Source: Lysobacterales bacterium
GTDB lineage: Bacteria > Pseudomonadota > Gammaproteobacteria > Xanthomonadales > Rhodanobacteraceae
DNA: 64,000 nucleotides
NCBI GenBank assembly: GCA_021324945.1
Contig: JAJPID010000039.1
Location: 40,892 to 104,891, forward strand
Reading direction: 5' to 3'
Shown here: positions 1 to 9,889 of the stretch, piece after piece
How positions within the stretch are numbered: the stretch's first letter is position 1
Layout: the number at the start of each line of letters is the position of its first letter
Notes under the pieces: generated by a model
Told to the model about the DNA's origin: nothing
What the model saw: only the letters and a program-made list of their open reading frames with translations
The model's database searches: none
Position numbers and translations under genes: made by a program

Positions 1-482
1 GCTCGGCTGATGGTGAACTTCGCGCCCGAGAGTCCGAGGTCGATGCCCTGGCCCACGCCCGCCAGCGCCAACGATACCGTGCCCTTGGTCAGCACCTGCG
101 CGGTGCCGGCCTTGCCGGCCGCGGCGCTGGCTTCGCCTTGCGCGTAAGAGCCGAGCACTTCGCTGATGCGATGCACGTCGGTGAAAGTGCCCGTGCCTTG
201 GTCGATCTGCCATTTGCCGGCAGTGAGGCCGCCACCGATCACCTCCAGATTCACCGGCATCGATTCGCCATTGCCGCAGGTGACGGTGCCGTGGCCTTGC
301 GCTTTCTTGACGATGGCCGACCAGCCTTTCATCGAAAACGAGAGCTTGCATTCCAGATCGGCCGGCGATGCCGCGATGGCAGGGCGGTTGACGGCGAGCG
401 ATCCGGCGCACAGCAGCGCCGCACCTGCGATGGCTGCGAGCGGACGCAACTTGAGGTGCGCGATGACGTTTCCTTTCATCAT
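1..482 (-). CDS. Putative secreted/exported hypothetical protein (partial, runs off window start)
   Basis: Continuous reverse-strand frame from ATG at 482: MMKGNVIAHLKLRPLAAIAGAALLCAGSLAVNRPAIAASPADLECKLSF..., signal-peptide-like N-terminus, no stop to base 1. Confidence 0.75.
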   Translation of the reverse strand, partial: MMKGNVIAHLKLRPLAAIAGAALLCAGSLAVNRPAIAASPADLECKLSFSMKGWSAIVKKAQGHGTVTCGNGESMPVNLEVIGGGLTAGKWQIDQGTGTFTDVHRISEVLGSYAQGEASAAAGKAGTAQVLTKGTVSLALAGVGQGIDLGLSGAKFTISR

Positions 483-665
483 GGGGTGTCTCCTGTGGTT
501 GAAAAAAGCGATGCGTGTTGCGCGCCTAGTTTGCCATCGAAAGCTGAACGCCGCGCTATGGCGGCATGTTCTTTCCGACTCGCCGCTGAACTGCCGCTCG
601 CATGGATTTGACAGCTCGCGCCGGGCATTGCAAGGTCGAAGTGGGCATTTGGAGGAGCCAACGAC

Positions 666-1010
666 ATGCGTACTGCCATGATTTCCGGCGCCGCGCTGCT
701 GCTCGCCGCAATGGCGTCTTTCAACACCGCGCCCGCGGCCGCGCGCGTTGTCTGCCGCGACGTACAGGTGGTGCATCAGGTCCCGCACAAGGACAAGCAC
801 CGCATCGCTGGCACCGCGATCGGCGCGGTGGCGGGCGGTCTGCTCGGCCACCAAATCGGTGGCGGCAAGGGCAAGACGCTGGCGACTGCCGGCGGCGCCG
901 TGGCCGGCGGCGTGATCGGCAATCAGATCCAGAAACAACATCAGGAAAGCCAGACTTACACGACCACCGAGCGCCGCTGCGACGAAGTGCCGGACGACGG
1001 TGGCGGCTGA
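666..1010 (+). CDS. Glycine zipper 2TM domain-containing (17 kDa surface-antigen-like) protein
   Basis: Signal peptide plus GTAIGAVAGGLLGHQIGGGKGKTLATAGGAVAGGVIGNQIQ glycine-zipper motif. Confidence 0.85.
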   Translation: MRTAMISGAALLLAAMASFNTAPAAARVVCRDVQVVHQVPHKDKHRIAGTAIGAVAGGLLGHQIGGGKGKTLATAGGAVAGGVIGNQIQKQHQESQTYTTTERRCDEVPDDGGG

Positions 1011-1014
1011 GCGT

Positions 1015-3153
1015 TCAACGCACCGGCAAGCTCATCTCCCGCAGCAGTTGCAGGAAACGCGGATCGCCGCGCCAGTCGGCGAAACGCGCGGCCACCACTG
1101 GCAGCATCAGATGGTCGTGATCGTGGACCGCGCGTTCTAGATTGGCGAACGCGCGGTCCTTTTCGCCGAACTCCCATTCCAGCAGCGCCAGCGACACGCC
1201 TGACACGTATTGCCGTTGCGCGCGCGCTTCCAGTTCATCGAGTTGCGCGCGCGCGCCGGCGCGATCGCCGGTCGCATCCAACGCCAAGCCGAGCACCGCC
1301 AGATAACTCGCCGGATGCGGTGTGGATGTCAACGCCAAAGCGTTGCGCATCTCGGCTAGCGCCTCCGCATTGCGGTTTTTCGTCATCAGGCCTTCAGCCA
1401 GAAAAAGATGCGCCAAGGCGAAGCGCGGCTCCAGCGCGATCGCAGCGCGGCATTGCGCCAGTGCGCCGTCGACATCGCCGACATAGATCAGCGCACGGCC
1501 CAGGTCCGCATTGACGATCGGCGAGAGGGGATCGAGATCCCGCGCGCGGCGCATCTCCCTCAACGCTCCGCGCATGTCGCCGCGAAACCACAGGTACATC
1601 GCGTACCACTGTCGCGCGGTGGCATCGCTGGGATCGAGTTGCAGGGCGCGCAGGAATTCGCGCTCGGCTTCGCCCCATTGCCAGTGCATCTCGTACAGCA
1701 AACCGAGCACGGCGTGCGCGCGCGATTGCTGCGGATCGAGCTGTACCGCCTTGCGCGCGGCGACCAATGCGTCATCGTAATGAGTGTCCGGCGGCGCATC
1801 GTTGTTGTAATCGCGCAGGATCGCGTAAGCCATGGCCACGCCGCTCCAGGCCTGTGCGTCATCCGGGTCGGCCTGGATGGCGCGACGGAAGTAGGTGATC
1901 GCCTGGTCGATGTCCTCGGGCGTGCGGCGGTTGAGATACTGCAAGCCCACCAGATAGAAGTCGTATGCCGCCGGATCGGGCGCGGCGCGCGGGCGCAGCG
2001 CTTCCAGTCCCGCGGTGTTGAGCCGGGGCTGTAACTGCTCAATGACCCGTTTGGAGATTTCGTCCTCGACGATGAGCAGATCGCGCGCGGCGGGATCGAA
2101 TTCGGACGCCCACAATTCATAGCCGTTGTCGGCGCTGACCAGCGCGACGCGCACGCGCACGCGATCGGCGGAACGCTGCACACTGCCTTCCAGCACGTTG
2201 GCCACGCCCAGCGCACGCGCAGCCTCGCGCACGTCCACCGCCTTGTTGCGGAACACGAATGCGGAAGTGCGCGCGGCCACGCGCAAGTTCGGGAAACGGC
2301 CGAGCCGGTTGATCAGCTCTTCGGTCAAGCCATCGGCCAGATATTGCTGCGACGGATCGGCATCCATGTTGAGGAACGGCAGCACCGCGAGCGTGATTTC
2401 GCGGTTCGCGGGCAATGGCTTTGGCGTTGAAGATGTCGTTGCGCGACCCGCGTCTGCTGGCGTATGCGCATCTCGCCACCACAACCGGCCGGAGATCGCA
2501 ACGGCGATCAAGAGCAGTGCGCTGGCGGCGATTCGCCAGCGCGCCGGTTTGCGCGGCGCGACCGCCGATTCTGGAACGAAAGTCACCGGCGCTGACACAT
2601 CCGCCGCCGACCGAACTTCGCTCCGCGATTGCGATACCGTCGTCGCCGGGCCTCGATCCATCGCCGGCGCGGATTCTTGCGCCGGCACGATCTGCCGTGG
2701 CGGCATTTTTTCCGCGCTCTCGGTGCGTGCCAGCGCGCACTCGGCCTCCCACAAGTGCGCGGTCAACAACTGCGTCGCATCGGCGAGGCGACGGCGATAA
2801 GTGCTCCAGGAAAGGTGCAGGTTTTCCGCTGCGGCTTGCTGGCTGCGCACCGGCGTCAGCCAGGTGAGTTCCAGCACTCGCTGCAGGGGCGCCAGTTTGG
2901 GCGCGTCGCCGATGCGCTCGACTTGCGCGCGCAATACGTCCTTCAGCGCCTGCACCGGCGTCAATGGTGTCGGCGCCGAATGCAACGTTGCCGCGACCAG
3001 GCGCGAGTGCAGCAGCGGATTGTCCCGCAGCAGATCGGTGCGCAGGTACTGCCGCAACGCCGCGCGCACGGCTTGCGCGAATTCTTCTTCCGTCTGCGGC
3101 GCACGCGCGGCCGCGCGCTGCCCACCCGCTTCCGGCGTGTCTGCCTGTGCCAT
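1015..3153 (-). CDS. Membrane-anchored TolB-like/TPR repeat protein with N-terminal helix-turn-helix-like region
   Basis: ORF 1015..3759, likely start MAQADTPE at 3153; N-term ...LHLSWSTYRRRLADATQLL, TM segment RWRIAASALLLIAVAISGRLWW, TolB-like ITLAVLPFLNMDADPSQQYLADGLTEELINRL, several TPRs. Confidence 0.85.
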   Translation of the reverse strand: MAQADTPEAGGQRAAARAPQTEEEFAQAVRAALRQYLRTDLLRDNPLLHSRLVAATLHSAPTPLTPVQALKDVLRAQVERIGDAPKLAPLQRVLELTWLTPVRSQQAAAENLHLSWSTYRRRLADATQLLTAHLWEAECALARTESAEKMPPRQIVPAQESAPAMDRGPATTVSQSRSEVRSAADVSAPVTFVPESAVAPRKPARWRIAASALLLIAVAISGRLWWRDAHTPADAGRATTSSTPKPLPANREITLAVLPFLNMDADPSQQYLADGLTEELINRLGRFPNLRVAARTSAFVFRNKAVDVREAARALGVANVLEGSVQRSADRVRVRVALVSADNGYELWASEFDPAARDLLIVEDEISKRVIEQLQPRLNTAGLEALRPRAAPDPAAYDFYLVGLQYLNRRTPEDIDQAITYFRRAIQADPDDAQAWSGVAMAYAILRDYNNDAPPDTHYDDALVAARKAVQLDPQQSRAHAVLGLLYEMHWQWGEAEREFLRALQLDPSDATARQWYAMYLWFRGDMRGALREMRRARDLDPLSPIVNADLGRALIYVGDVDGALAQCRAAIALEPRFALAHLFLAEGLMTKNRNAEALAEMRNALALTSTPHPASYLAVLGLALDATGDRAGARAQLDELEARAQRQYVSGVSLALLEWEFGEKDRAFANLERAVHDHDHLMLPVVAARFADWRGDPRFLQLLREMSLPVR

Positions 3154-3333
3154 GCCGTTACCGCTCTTCCCCTGCCGGCCGTAAGAAATTCTAGCAGCCC
3201 GGAAAAATGCTTCCCTCATTCGTCGCCGTTGCCACACGCGCAGTGAACCGGAATTGAGCATCACTTGGCATAGAAAGCGGACAGCAGCGGGCGCTGAAAT
3301 GCGCATCGTCGTCAGTGCATCCCGGAGAAGCCG

Positions 3334-3762
3334 ATGAAACGAGCCTTGCCGCTGCTGCTCGCCCTCGCCGCGCTGCCCACGCTGGCAGGCGATCGCACCG
3401 CCAGCCCCGGGTTGTGGGAAAGCTCGGTGCAGATGCAGATGGCGGGCATGCCGTACCCCATGCCGCCGCATACCTCGCGCCGCTGCATCACGCAGGAGAT
3501 GATCGACCGCAACGAAGACATCCCGCGGGCACAGACGAGGACGGGGGAGGAATGCCAGATCGGCGATGTGCATCGCGCCGGCAACACCGCGAGCTGGACG
3601 CTGCGTTGCAGCGGCAGCCACCCGATGCAGGGCTCCGGCATGGTCACCTACGACTCGGCCACCGCCTATCACGCGCAATTGCGCATGACGATGCAAATGG
3701 ACGGCCGCCAGATGCAGATGACGCAGTCGATCGAGTCGCACCGCGTCGGCGACTGTCATTGA
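3334..3762 (+). CDS. DUF3617-type protein
   Basis: Signal peptide, then SPGLWESSVQMQMAGMPYPMPPHTSRRCITQEMI... pattern of DUF3617. Confidence 0.75.
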   Translation: MKRALPLLLALAALPTLAGDRTASPGLWESSVQMQMAGMPYPMPPHTSRRCITQEMIDRNEDIPRAQTRTGEECQIGDVHRAGNTASWTLRCSGSHPMQGSGMVTYDSATAYHAQLRMTMQMDGRQMQMTQSIESHRVGDCH

Positions 3763-3783
3763 TCACACCGGAGGGCTTTTCGC

Positions 3784-4278
3784 ATGATCCGTTTCAGACA
3801 TGTCGCGCTCTGCCTGATCGCCTGTGCCCTGGCATCGGTTTCGCTGCACGCGCCGGCTGCCGCGCGCGACGCCACTGATCCCGACATGCAGCGGATAGCG
3901 AACTTCCGCCTGACCGAACCTGTGGTGGACAAGTACATTCAGGTGCAGACCGCGCTGATGCAGGCGGTCAAGGCGCATCCGGAATTGCAGCAGCAGGCGA
4001 TGGCGCAGGGCAATGCGAAATCCCTGGACGAGGCCATCGCGCGTGTCGAGCGCCAGCCGGTCATTCACGCTATCCTCGCAAGGAACGGAATGAGCGCCTC
4101 GGATTACGTGCTATGCACTTTCGCGTTGCTGCAGGGCGGCATCTATGCGGCTAGTGTGAAGCTTAAGGGCGACAAGGCCTGGACACAGATTCCGCCCGGC
4201 ATTCCCACCGAAAACACCCGATACGTGTTGGCGCACAAGCCGCAGATGGACAAGCTGCGCGCAGCCGGCGGGGGATGA
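3784..4278 (+). CDS. Hypothetical exported protein
   Basis: Complete ORF with signal peptide; downstream terminator. Confidence 0.65.
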   Translation: MIRFRHVALCLIACALASVSLHAPAAARDATDPDMQRIANFRLTEPVVDKYIQVQTALMQAVKAHPELQQQAMAQGNAKSLDEAIARVERQPVIHAILARNGMSASDYVLCTFALLQGGIYAASVKLKGDKAWTQIPPGIPTENTRYVLAHKPQMDKLRAAGGG

Positions 4279-4329
4279 GGCGGCGACAACGGCAACTGAT
4301 TCCCGTCGAGCCGGGAAGCAGGGGGAGCC

Positions 4330-4361
4330 GCGCGGCCGTCGCAAGGCGGCCGCGCTTTTTT
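4330..4361 (+). terminator. Rho-independent terminator
   Basis: GCGCGGCCGTC-GCAA-GGCGGCCGCGC followed by TTTTTT. Confidence 0.8.
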
Positions 4362-4375
4362 GGCCGGGGACTGCG

Positions 4376-5227
4376 ATGAGGATTCTGTTCTCGAAACGTC
4401 AGGATTGGGAGCCGGTGCTGCGGGAGGCGTTGCGCCCGTCGCCGCACATTCCGGTGTTCGCCGATTTCGCAGACGCGACGCTCGAGGCTTGCGACGTCCT
4501 GGTGCCGCTGACGATCGCCGATCTGGAATTTCTGGATGCGGCGCGGCGACGGGTATCGTGCAATCCGCTGCCGATCCCCAGCCTCGCCAGTGTGCGGCTT
4601 TGCAACGACAAGCTGCTGTTCGCCGAAACCCTGCTTGATCACGGCTTCGGCGATTTCATCCCGGCGATCGGCGAACAGCTTGCCTTTCCACGCGTGCTGA
4701 AAAAACGTGTGGACGAAGCCGGCGCGCACTCGCATGTCGTCGCCGGCGTGGCAGAGGAGCAGGCGCTGCTCGCCGGCGCGCGCGATGCAGACTATTTTCG
4801 CCAGCGACTGGTGCGCGGCGAATGCGAATACACCACGCATCTGTTGATCGCCGAAGGCCGCGTGCTTTACGCGCTGCACATCGAAACGGCGTTCGGGGAC
4901 GAGGTTTGCATCAAGGGCCGCGATGCCTGTTCGGGGTCACGCGCGGTGCCCGCACCGTGCAACGTAGGCATCTTCGCATCGATGCTCGCATGCATCGGCT
5001 TTGAGGGTTTGTGCTGCGTCAACTACAAACTCGAAGACGGACGGCCGCAGGTGTTCGAAATCAATCCACGCTGCGGCTGGAGCTTGTGCGCGCACTTCGC
5101 CGAACTGATCCCGCTGCTGGAGCGGCGTTCACTGGGAAACCTGCGTTATTTCATCGGACGCGCGCTGCACGAACTGTCCGATGCCTCGCGCTCGGATGCG
5201 GCGGCTTTCCATCCACTGTCGCTGTAA
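4376..5227 (+). CDS. ATP-grasp-like protein
   Basis: C-terminal FEGLCCVNYKLEDGRPQVFEINPRCGWS resembles ATP-grasp metal-binding motif; LCNDKLLFAETLLDHGF in N-terminal half. Confidence 0.65.
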   Translation: MRILFSKRQDWEPVLREALRPSPHIPVFADFADATLEACDVLVPLTIADLEFLDAARRRVSCNPLPIPSLASVRLCNDKLLFAETLLDHGFGDFIPAIGEQLAFPRVLKKRVDEAGAHSHVVAGVAEEQALLAGARDADYFRQRLVRGECEYTTHLLIAEGRVLYALHIETAFGDEVCIKGRDACSGSRAVPAPCNVGIFASMLACIGFEGLCCVNYKLEDGRPQVFEINPRCGWSLCAHFAELIPLLERRSLGNLRYFIGRALHELSDASRSDAAAFHPLSL

Positions 5228-5233
5228 TCGCCT

Positions 5234-6034
5234 TCACTTCGAAAGCTTGTCGATCAGCTTCACCACGATCGTGCCGCCGGGCAGCACCAGCCCCGCGAAA
5301 TCCGCGCCGAGGTCGAACAGCGCGTCGCGCGAACCGAGCTTGCGCACCGCGTTACCGAGCATGTTGCCTTCCTTGTTGACGCGGCCGGAAAGCCCGTCGA
5401 TCTCGATCACGCCCTGCTTGTCCTTCCAAGTAAACTGAAACGCGTACACTGGGCGATAGATCAGATTCAGCGCCTGAATGTCGATCTCGTCGGAGACGAT
5501 TTCATCGGCTTCGATCGGCGTGGTGAGGCGCGCCTTCACCTGCTGCACCACCGAAGCCGCGGTGACGGTGGGCGCGATGAAGTGCGGATCGCCGATGTCG
5601 GTGAACTCGCGCGAGGTGTAATTGCCCGCGAAGTCGGCCAGCATCTTCTCCGGCGATTGCCGATGCAGACCATCGAAATATTCCGACAGCGCCATCACGC
5701 GCTCGCAATCCTCCAGCGCGGACAGGCTCAATTCGCGCGACGGGCCGATCTTCAGTTGCTGGCCGAGCAGCTCCACAGAAATCGCGTGCGCATGCTCGAT
5801 GCGCACCTTGTAGGCGACTTTGCGCTTGTATAGCGTGCGGCGCGTGGCTTTCGCCAGCCAGAACGGTTCGTAGCGTTTTTCGGTGGCCGCGAGCGCGATG
5901 TCAGCCTCTTTCGGCCTATCCCACAATTTCAACTTCGCCAGCATGCCGAACGCCGCGGTCTTCTCATGTTCGGCTTGCGCTCGCGCGGACGTCTCGTTGT
6001 AGACGTCGTCGAAAACCAGGATCTTCTCTTCCAT
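5234..6034 (-). CDS. Conserved hypothetical protein
   Basis: Start MEEKILVFDDVYNETSARAQ at 6034 within ORF 5234..6127. Confidence 0.65.
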   Translation of the reverse strand: MEEKILVFDDVYNETSARAQAEHEKTAAFGMLAKLKLWDRPKEADIALAATEKRYEPFWLAKATRRTLYKRKVAYKVRIEHAHAISVELLGQQLKIGPSRELSLSALEDCERVMALSEYFDGLHRQSPEKMLADFAGNYTSREFTDIGDPHFIAPTVTAASVVQQVKARLTTPIEADEIVSDEIDIQALNLIYRPVYAFQFTWKDKQGVIEIDGLSGRVNKEGNMLGNAVRKLGSRDALFDLGADFAGLVLPGGTIVVKLIDKLSK

Positions 6035-6153
6035 GGCGAGTCCCCTCAGGAAAGCTCTGAACAAATCCATCCGGGATTTGTCAGAGCACGACGCGATGGG
6101 CGGATGCGCCGCGCAGCATGCGCGCAAGCGCGCGCCGGTTCAATGCCGCGCGG

Positions 6154-6861
6154 TCATTTCTTCAATTCCGGAAACTTTGCCGGATCGTAACCGCCAACCT
6201 CGAAGACCAGCGTCTCCCTGCCCTGATCCTTCGTCGTTACGTCCATCTCGACGGTTTTCGCATTGCTCATCGCCCTGATGAAGCGCGCATCGTCCTTGAT
6301 GAAGAGCGCGGGTTCGCCGGTCTTCGGCAGATACGCTTTCCAGGTTTCCGGCTTGCCGTTGAAACGCATCGGCACGCTGCATTGATCCTTGCAGACGAAT
6401 CCGTGCCCGCTGCCGAACAGATAGACGCTCTGCCCCCATTTCGAATGCCGGCGCAGGATCAGCCGCACCGTGGCATCGCCCGTGGGCTTGCTGCTGCTGA
6501 TGCTGGCGGAGATCTGTTTGCCTCCGGATTGCACGCCGGTCTGATAACTCCACAGCGCCGTCAATCGATCATGCTCGGCTTGTGCCTTGGCTTGGCGCTC
6601 GATGCCGGGCAGCGTCTTGCGCACTTCCGCCGCGGCAGGCGTGTCGCCGAAGTCGTTGACGACCTCCTCGCCGATCGGCGCGGCCAGATCGTCGCGATGG
6701 CTGCCCAGCATCTGCTGATACAGCGCGAGTTTCTGGGCCGCTTCCTGTGCGTGCGCGTTCTGCTGGTCGGCAGCCGGATTCTGCGCGGAAGAACTGCCAT
6801 CTTGCGAACATGCTGCCAATGCCAGGCACGCAACGGCAAACAGGGTCGATCGCATTTTCAT
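6154..6861 (-). CDS. Hypothetical lipoprotein
   Basis: MKMRSTLFAVACLALAACSQDGSS lipobox. Confidence 0.75.
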   Translation of the reverse strand: MKMRSTLFAVACLALAACSQDGSSSAQNPAADQQNAHAQEAAQKLALYQQMLGSHRDDLAAPIGEEVVNDFGDTPAAAEVRKTLPGIERQAKAQAEHDRLTALWSYQTGVQSGGKQISASISSSKPTGDATVRLILRRHSKWGQSVYLFGSGHGFVCKDQCSVPMRFNGKPETWKAYLPKTGEPALFIKDDARFIRAMSNAKTVEMDVTTKDQGRETLVFEVGGYDPAKFPELKK

Positions 6862-6969
6862 GTGACCAGTTTACGCGTCGTACTTGATCGCTGCATCCGG
6901 AGTATCTCCGGGTGCTCCTGCTGGCCAAAGGTCAGCCGGACATCCCTGTCCGCACTTTCGGAGAATTCG

Positions 6970-8046
6970 TCAGGCCGCGCCACAGTCCGCGCACTGTCGC
7001 GCGCGTGTGGCGTGCACCGGCATGAGGCGCGGGGTTCTGCGCTGCGCCTCACGCTGGCCGAAGATCATGCCGCCCAAGATCAATGCGCCGCCCAGCGCCA
7101 TGCTGAGCGTCAATGCTTCACCGAGGAACAACCAGCCCCAAGTCACGCCGAATGCCGGCACGAGGTAAACCACCATTGCCGCGCGCGTGGCGCCGATGCG
7201 GCGGATCAGATCGAAATAGATGGCATAGGCGATGCCAGTACACAGCACGCCCAGCGTGATCACGCTGCTCCAGTCGCCTGCGGAGAGCGCATGCTGTGGC
7301 CACGCCAGCCATGCGAACGGCGCGAGCAGCACGGCGCCGCTGGCCAATGTCGCCGCCGCCAGCGCCGCAGATGGCAGATCGGATAAATAACGCTTCAGCA
7401 GATTCGCGGAGATGCCGTACATCAGCGCGGCCAGCGTGCCGGCGCCGACAGCGGCGCCAATGTTTGCGCCAGCTACATGGCCGCTGGCGAGCACGATCAC
7501 GCCGACCAGCCCGGCCAGCAGCGCGGTGGCGCGACGCCTGCCGATGCGCTCGCCGAACAATGCGAATGCGGCCAGTGCAGCGAACGGCACCGCCATACTG
7601 TTGGAGATCGCGCCGATACCGGCCGGCGCGCGTTCGGCGCCCCAAGCGAACAGCAGGAATGGCAGCGTGGTGTTGATCGCACCGATGCCGATGATCGGCA
7701 GCCAGCGCGAGCGCGTGAACCGTGCGCGTGCGCGCAGCAGGAACGGCAGCAGGATCAGCGCGCCCAGCGCCAGGCGCACTTCCACCAGCGGCAAAGGGCC
7801 GAAATCCTTCGCCGCCACGCGCTGGAACAGGAACGAGCCGCCCCAGATTGCCGCCAGCGTCACCAGTACCGCGGCGCTGCGCCAGTCGCGCGGCTCGCCG
7901 CTGGCCTTCACGCGGCGACCACCGCGCCGACTGCGCGGAATGTGTCCGGCGTTAGCGCGTTCCAGCAGGCGTGCGGTTTCCGGGCTCATGACGTGGCCAT
8001 GCAGGAACATCATCCCGCCGGCGATTCTTGCAAATTCGTTCAACAT
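6970..8046 (-). CDS. EamA/DMT-family transporter
   Basis: Ten-TM pattern, AAIWGGSFLFQRVA...; divergent from a LysR regulator; start chosen at MLNEFARIAGG (exact start uncertain). Confidence 0.85.
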   Translation of the reverse strand: MLNEFARIAGGMMFLHGHVMSPETARLLERANAGHIPRSRRGGRRVKASGEPRDWRSAAVLVTLAAIWGGSFLFQRVAAKDFGPLPLVEVRLALGALILLPFLLRARARFTRSRWLPIIGIGAINTTLPFLLFAWGAERAPAGIGAISNSMAVPFAALAAFALFGERIGRRRATALLAGLVGVIVLASGHVAGANIGAAVGAGTLAALMYGISANLLKRYLSDLPSAALAAATLASGAVLLAPFAWLAWPQHALSAGDWSSVITLGVLCTGIAYAIYFDLIRRIGATRAAMVVYLVPAFGVTWGWLFLGEALTLSMALGGALILGGMIFGQREAQRRTPRLMPVHATRARQCADCGAA

Positions 8047-8154
8047 GACTGCCGCTCCCGTGTTGTGTATCCCATGCGACAGGCCACACAATATGCACGC
8101 TTCGGGCGCGGCGGTAGCGACTAATTTTCCAACCTGACTTGAGGAATTTCGAAT

Positions 8155-9090
8155 ATGGCGCGAGCACCCCTGAACGCCTTGCAGGACTTCGTGGCGGTGG
8201 CCCGCGCGCAAAACCTGACGCGCGCGGCGCAGCGCCAGAACCTCACCGTCAGCGCGCTCAGCCATCAAATGCGCGGACTTGAAGAGCGCGTCGGTTGCAA
8301 GCTGTTCGTGCGCGGCCCGCGCGGTTTGAAACTCACCGCTGAAGGCCAGATGCTGCTTGACAACGTGGCGCCGCACATCGAGGCGATCGAGCAAGCCATG
8401 CGTCCGCTGTGCGCGCGACGCACCAATGTGCTGAATCTTTCCGCCGTGCCGTCGATGGCATCGAGCTGGCTGCTGCCGCGGCTGCCACGCTTCGTCTCGC
8501 GGCACCCGGAAATGGAGTTGAATCTGGATTCCTCAATCGAGTTGGTCGATTTCGCGGATGGCCGTTTCGATGCGGGCCTGCGCTACGGTCCCGGGCAATG
8601 GCCCGGGCTGGTTTCCGAACCACTGTTCGACGAATGGCTGACGCCGGTGGCGAGCCCGTCATTGTTGAAAGGACGCAAACCGCCGCGGCTGGATCAACTG
8701 GGCGAGTGGCCGCTGCTGTGTCCGGAAGACCCGTGGTTGGATTGGTTCACGGCTTTCGGCGGCAAACCGCCCAGGCGCTATGCGGCTTCCTTCAGCGATT
8801 CGGAAACACGCCAGCGTGCGGCGGTGGAAGGCATCGGCATCGCATTGGGACGCACGGCGATGATCCGTCCGTTGGTCGAAGCCGGTTTGCTGGTGGTGCT
8901 GTTCCCACAGGTGCTGAAGGCGCGCTACGGACACTATCTCGTCTATCCGCAACGTTCGCGCGAGCACGCAGGCTTCGTCACGTTTCGCGAGTGGCTGATG
9001 GAAGAAGCGGCCGCGTTTCGCGCGCATCCGCACACGGCCCTGCACGCGAAATCGTTTACGCGCAATCGCAAACGACGGTTGGCGGCGTGA
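8155..9090 (+). CDS. LysR-family transcriptional regulator
   Basis: N-terminal HTH LNALQDFVAVARAQNLTRAAQRQNLTVSALSHQMRGLEERVGCKLFVR. Confidence 0.93.
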   Translation: MARAPLNALQDFVAVARAQNLTRAAQRQNLTVSALSHQMRGLEERVGCKLFVRGPRGLKLTAEGQMLLDNVAPHIEAIEQAMRPLCARRTNVLNLSAVPSMASSWLLPRLPRFVSRHPEMELNLDSSIELVDFADGRFDAGLRYGPGQWPGLVSEPLFDEWLTPVASPSLLKGRKPPRLDQLGEWPLLCPEDPWLDWFTAFGGKPPRRYAASFSDSETRQRAAVEGIGIALGRTAMIRPLVEAGLLVVLFPQVLKARYGHYLVYPQRSREHAGFVTFREWLMEEAAAFRAHPHTALHAKSFTRNRKRRLAA

Positions 9091-9123
9091 ATCACGCCGC
9101 GGTACGCACCGCGCGTTACCACA

Positions 9124-9789
9124 TCAATAGCCGCTGCACGGATCGCGTCCGACGTTGTGTTCATAGACGGAAACCTGCTCGTCGCGCGCATGGCCGTCAC
9201 GGCCACTCGCCGCCGTCGCATTGATCGCGCGGCACGCCTCATCGCGAGAAATCTTGCGCGCGCTGACCGGCACTGGGGCCCAGGCGCCACCGTGCGAGCG
9301 CCGTCCGCCATGGCGCGTACCCACGCCGGAGGGCTCGACACCGAACCGCGCGATGCCATCGCCTGGAATCGAACCCGGGCAACGTGCGTGCCGATAGAAC
9401 ACCTCGCCGTCGGCCGCGCGGCATTCGTATGACACCGGCTGCTCGCTGTTGGATTTGGCAGTGCTGTGTCGGATGCGTCCGTTCGCGCGTGCACCCGCAA
9501 ATGCATGATCGCGTCCCCGGCCAGTGGACGACTTCGATAATGAGACCGACGCGAAGTTCGGCGCATTCGGATCGATCGGCGGCTGCTCGCGGATGTCGAT
9601 GGATGTCTGCTGCGTACCGGCCGTGCAAGGCGTCGCCTGGAATGCAATTGCACCGTCAGCGCCGACACATTTGAACACCGCACTCGCATGCGCCGAACCC
9701 GCCAGTAAAGACGACAACGCAACCGCGCAGAGAACGCCATAAGCAAGAGCGGCCCGAATCCGGTATTGAGCGTGATTGCGCATGAGCAT
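9124..9789 (-). CDS. DUF4124-like secreted protein
   Basis: Signal peptide then SAVFKCVGADGAIAFQATPCTAGTQQT. Confidence 0.65.
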   Translation of the reverse strand: MLMRNHAQYRIRAALAYGVLCAVALSSLLAGSAHASAVFKCVGADGAIAFQATPCTAGTQQTSIDIREQPPIDPNAPNFASVSLSKSSTGRGRDHAFAGARANGRIRHSTAKSNSEQPVSYECRAADGEVFYRHARCPGSIPGDGIARFGVEPSGVGTRHGGRRSHGGAWAPVPVSARKISRDEACRAINATAASGRDGHARDEQVSVYEHNVGRDPCSGY

Positions 9790-9889
9790 GCCTCCGTACA
9801 GATGCGCATGCTCGAAGCCGCGAATGCGGCTCGCCAGCGGTGGATTGCTCGGATGCGTGTAGGAGAATTCCGATGATCCTGCGTGCTGC

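Noticed and set aside
6118-7386. 422-aa + ORF
   Set aside because: Antisense to a lipoprotein gene and the EamA transporter; no domain.
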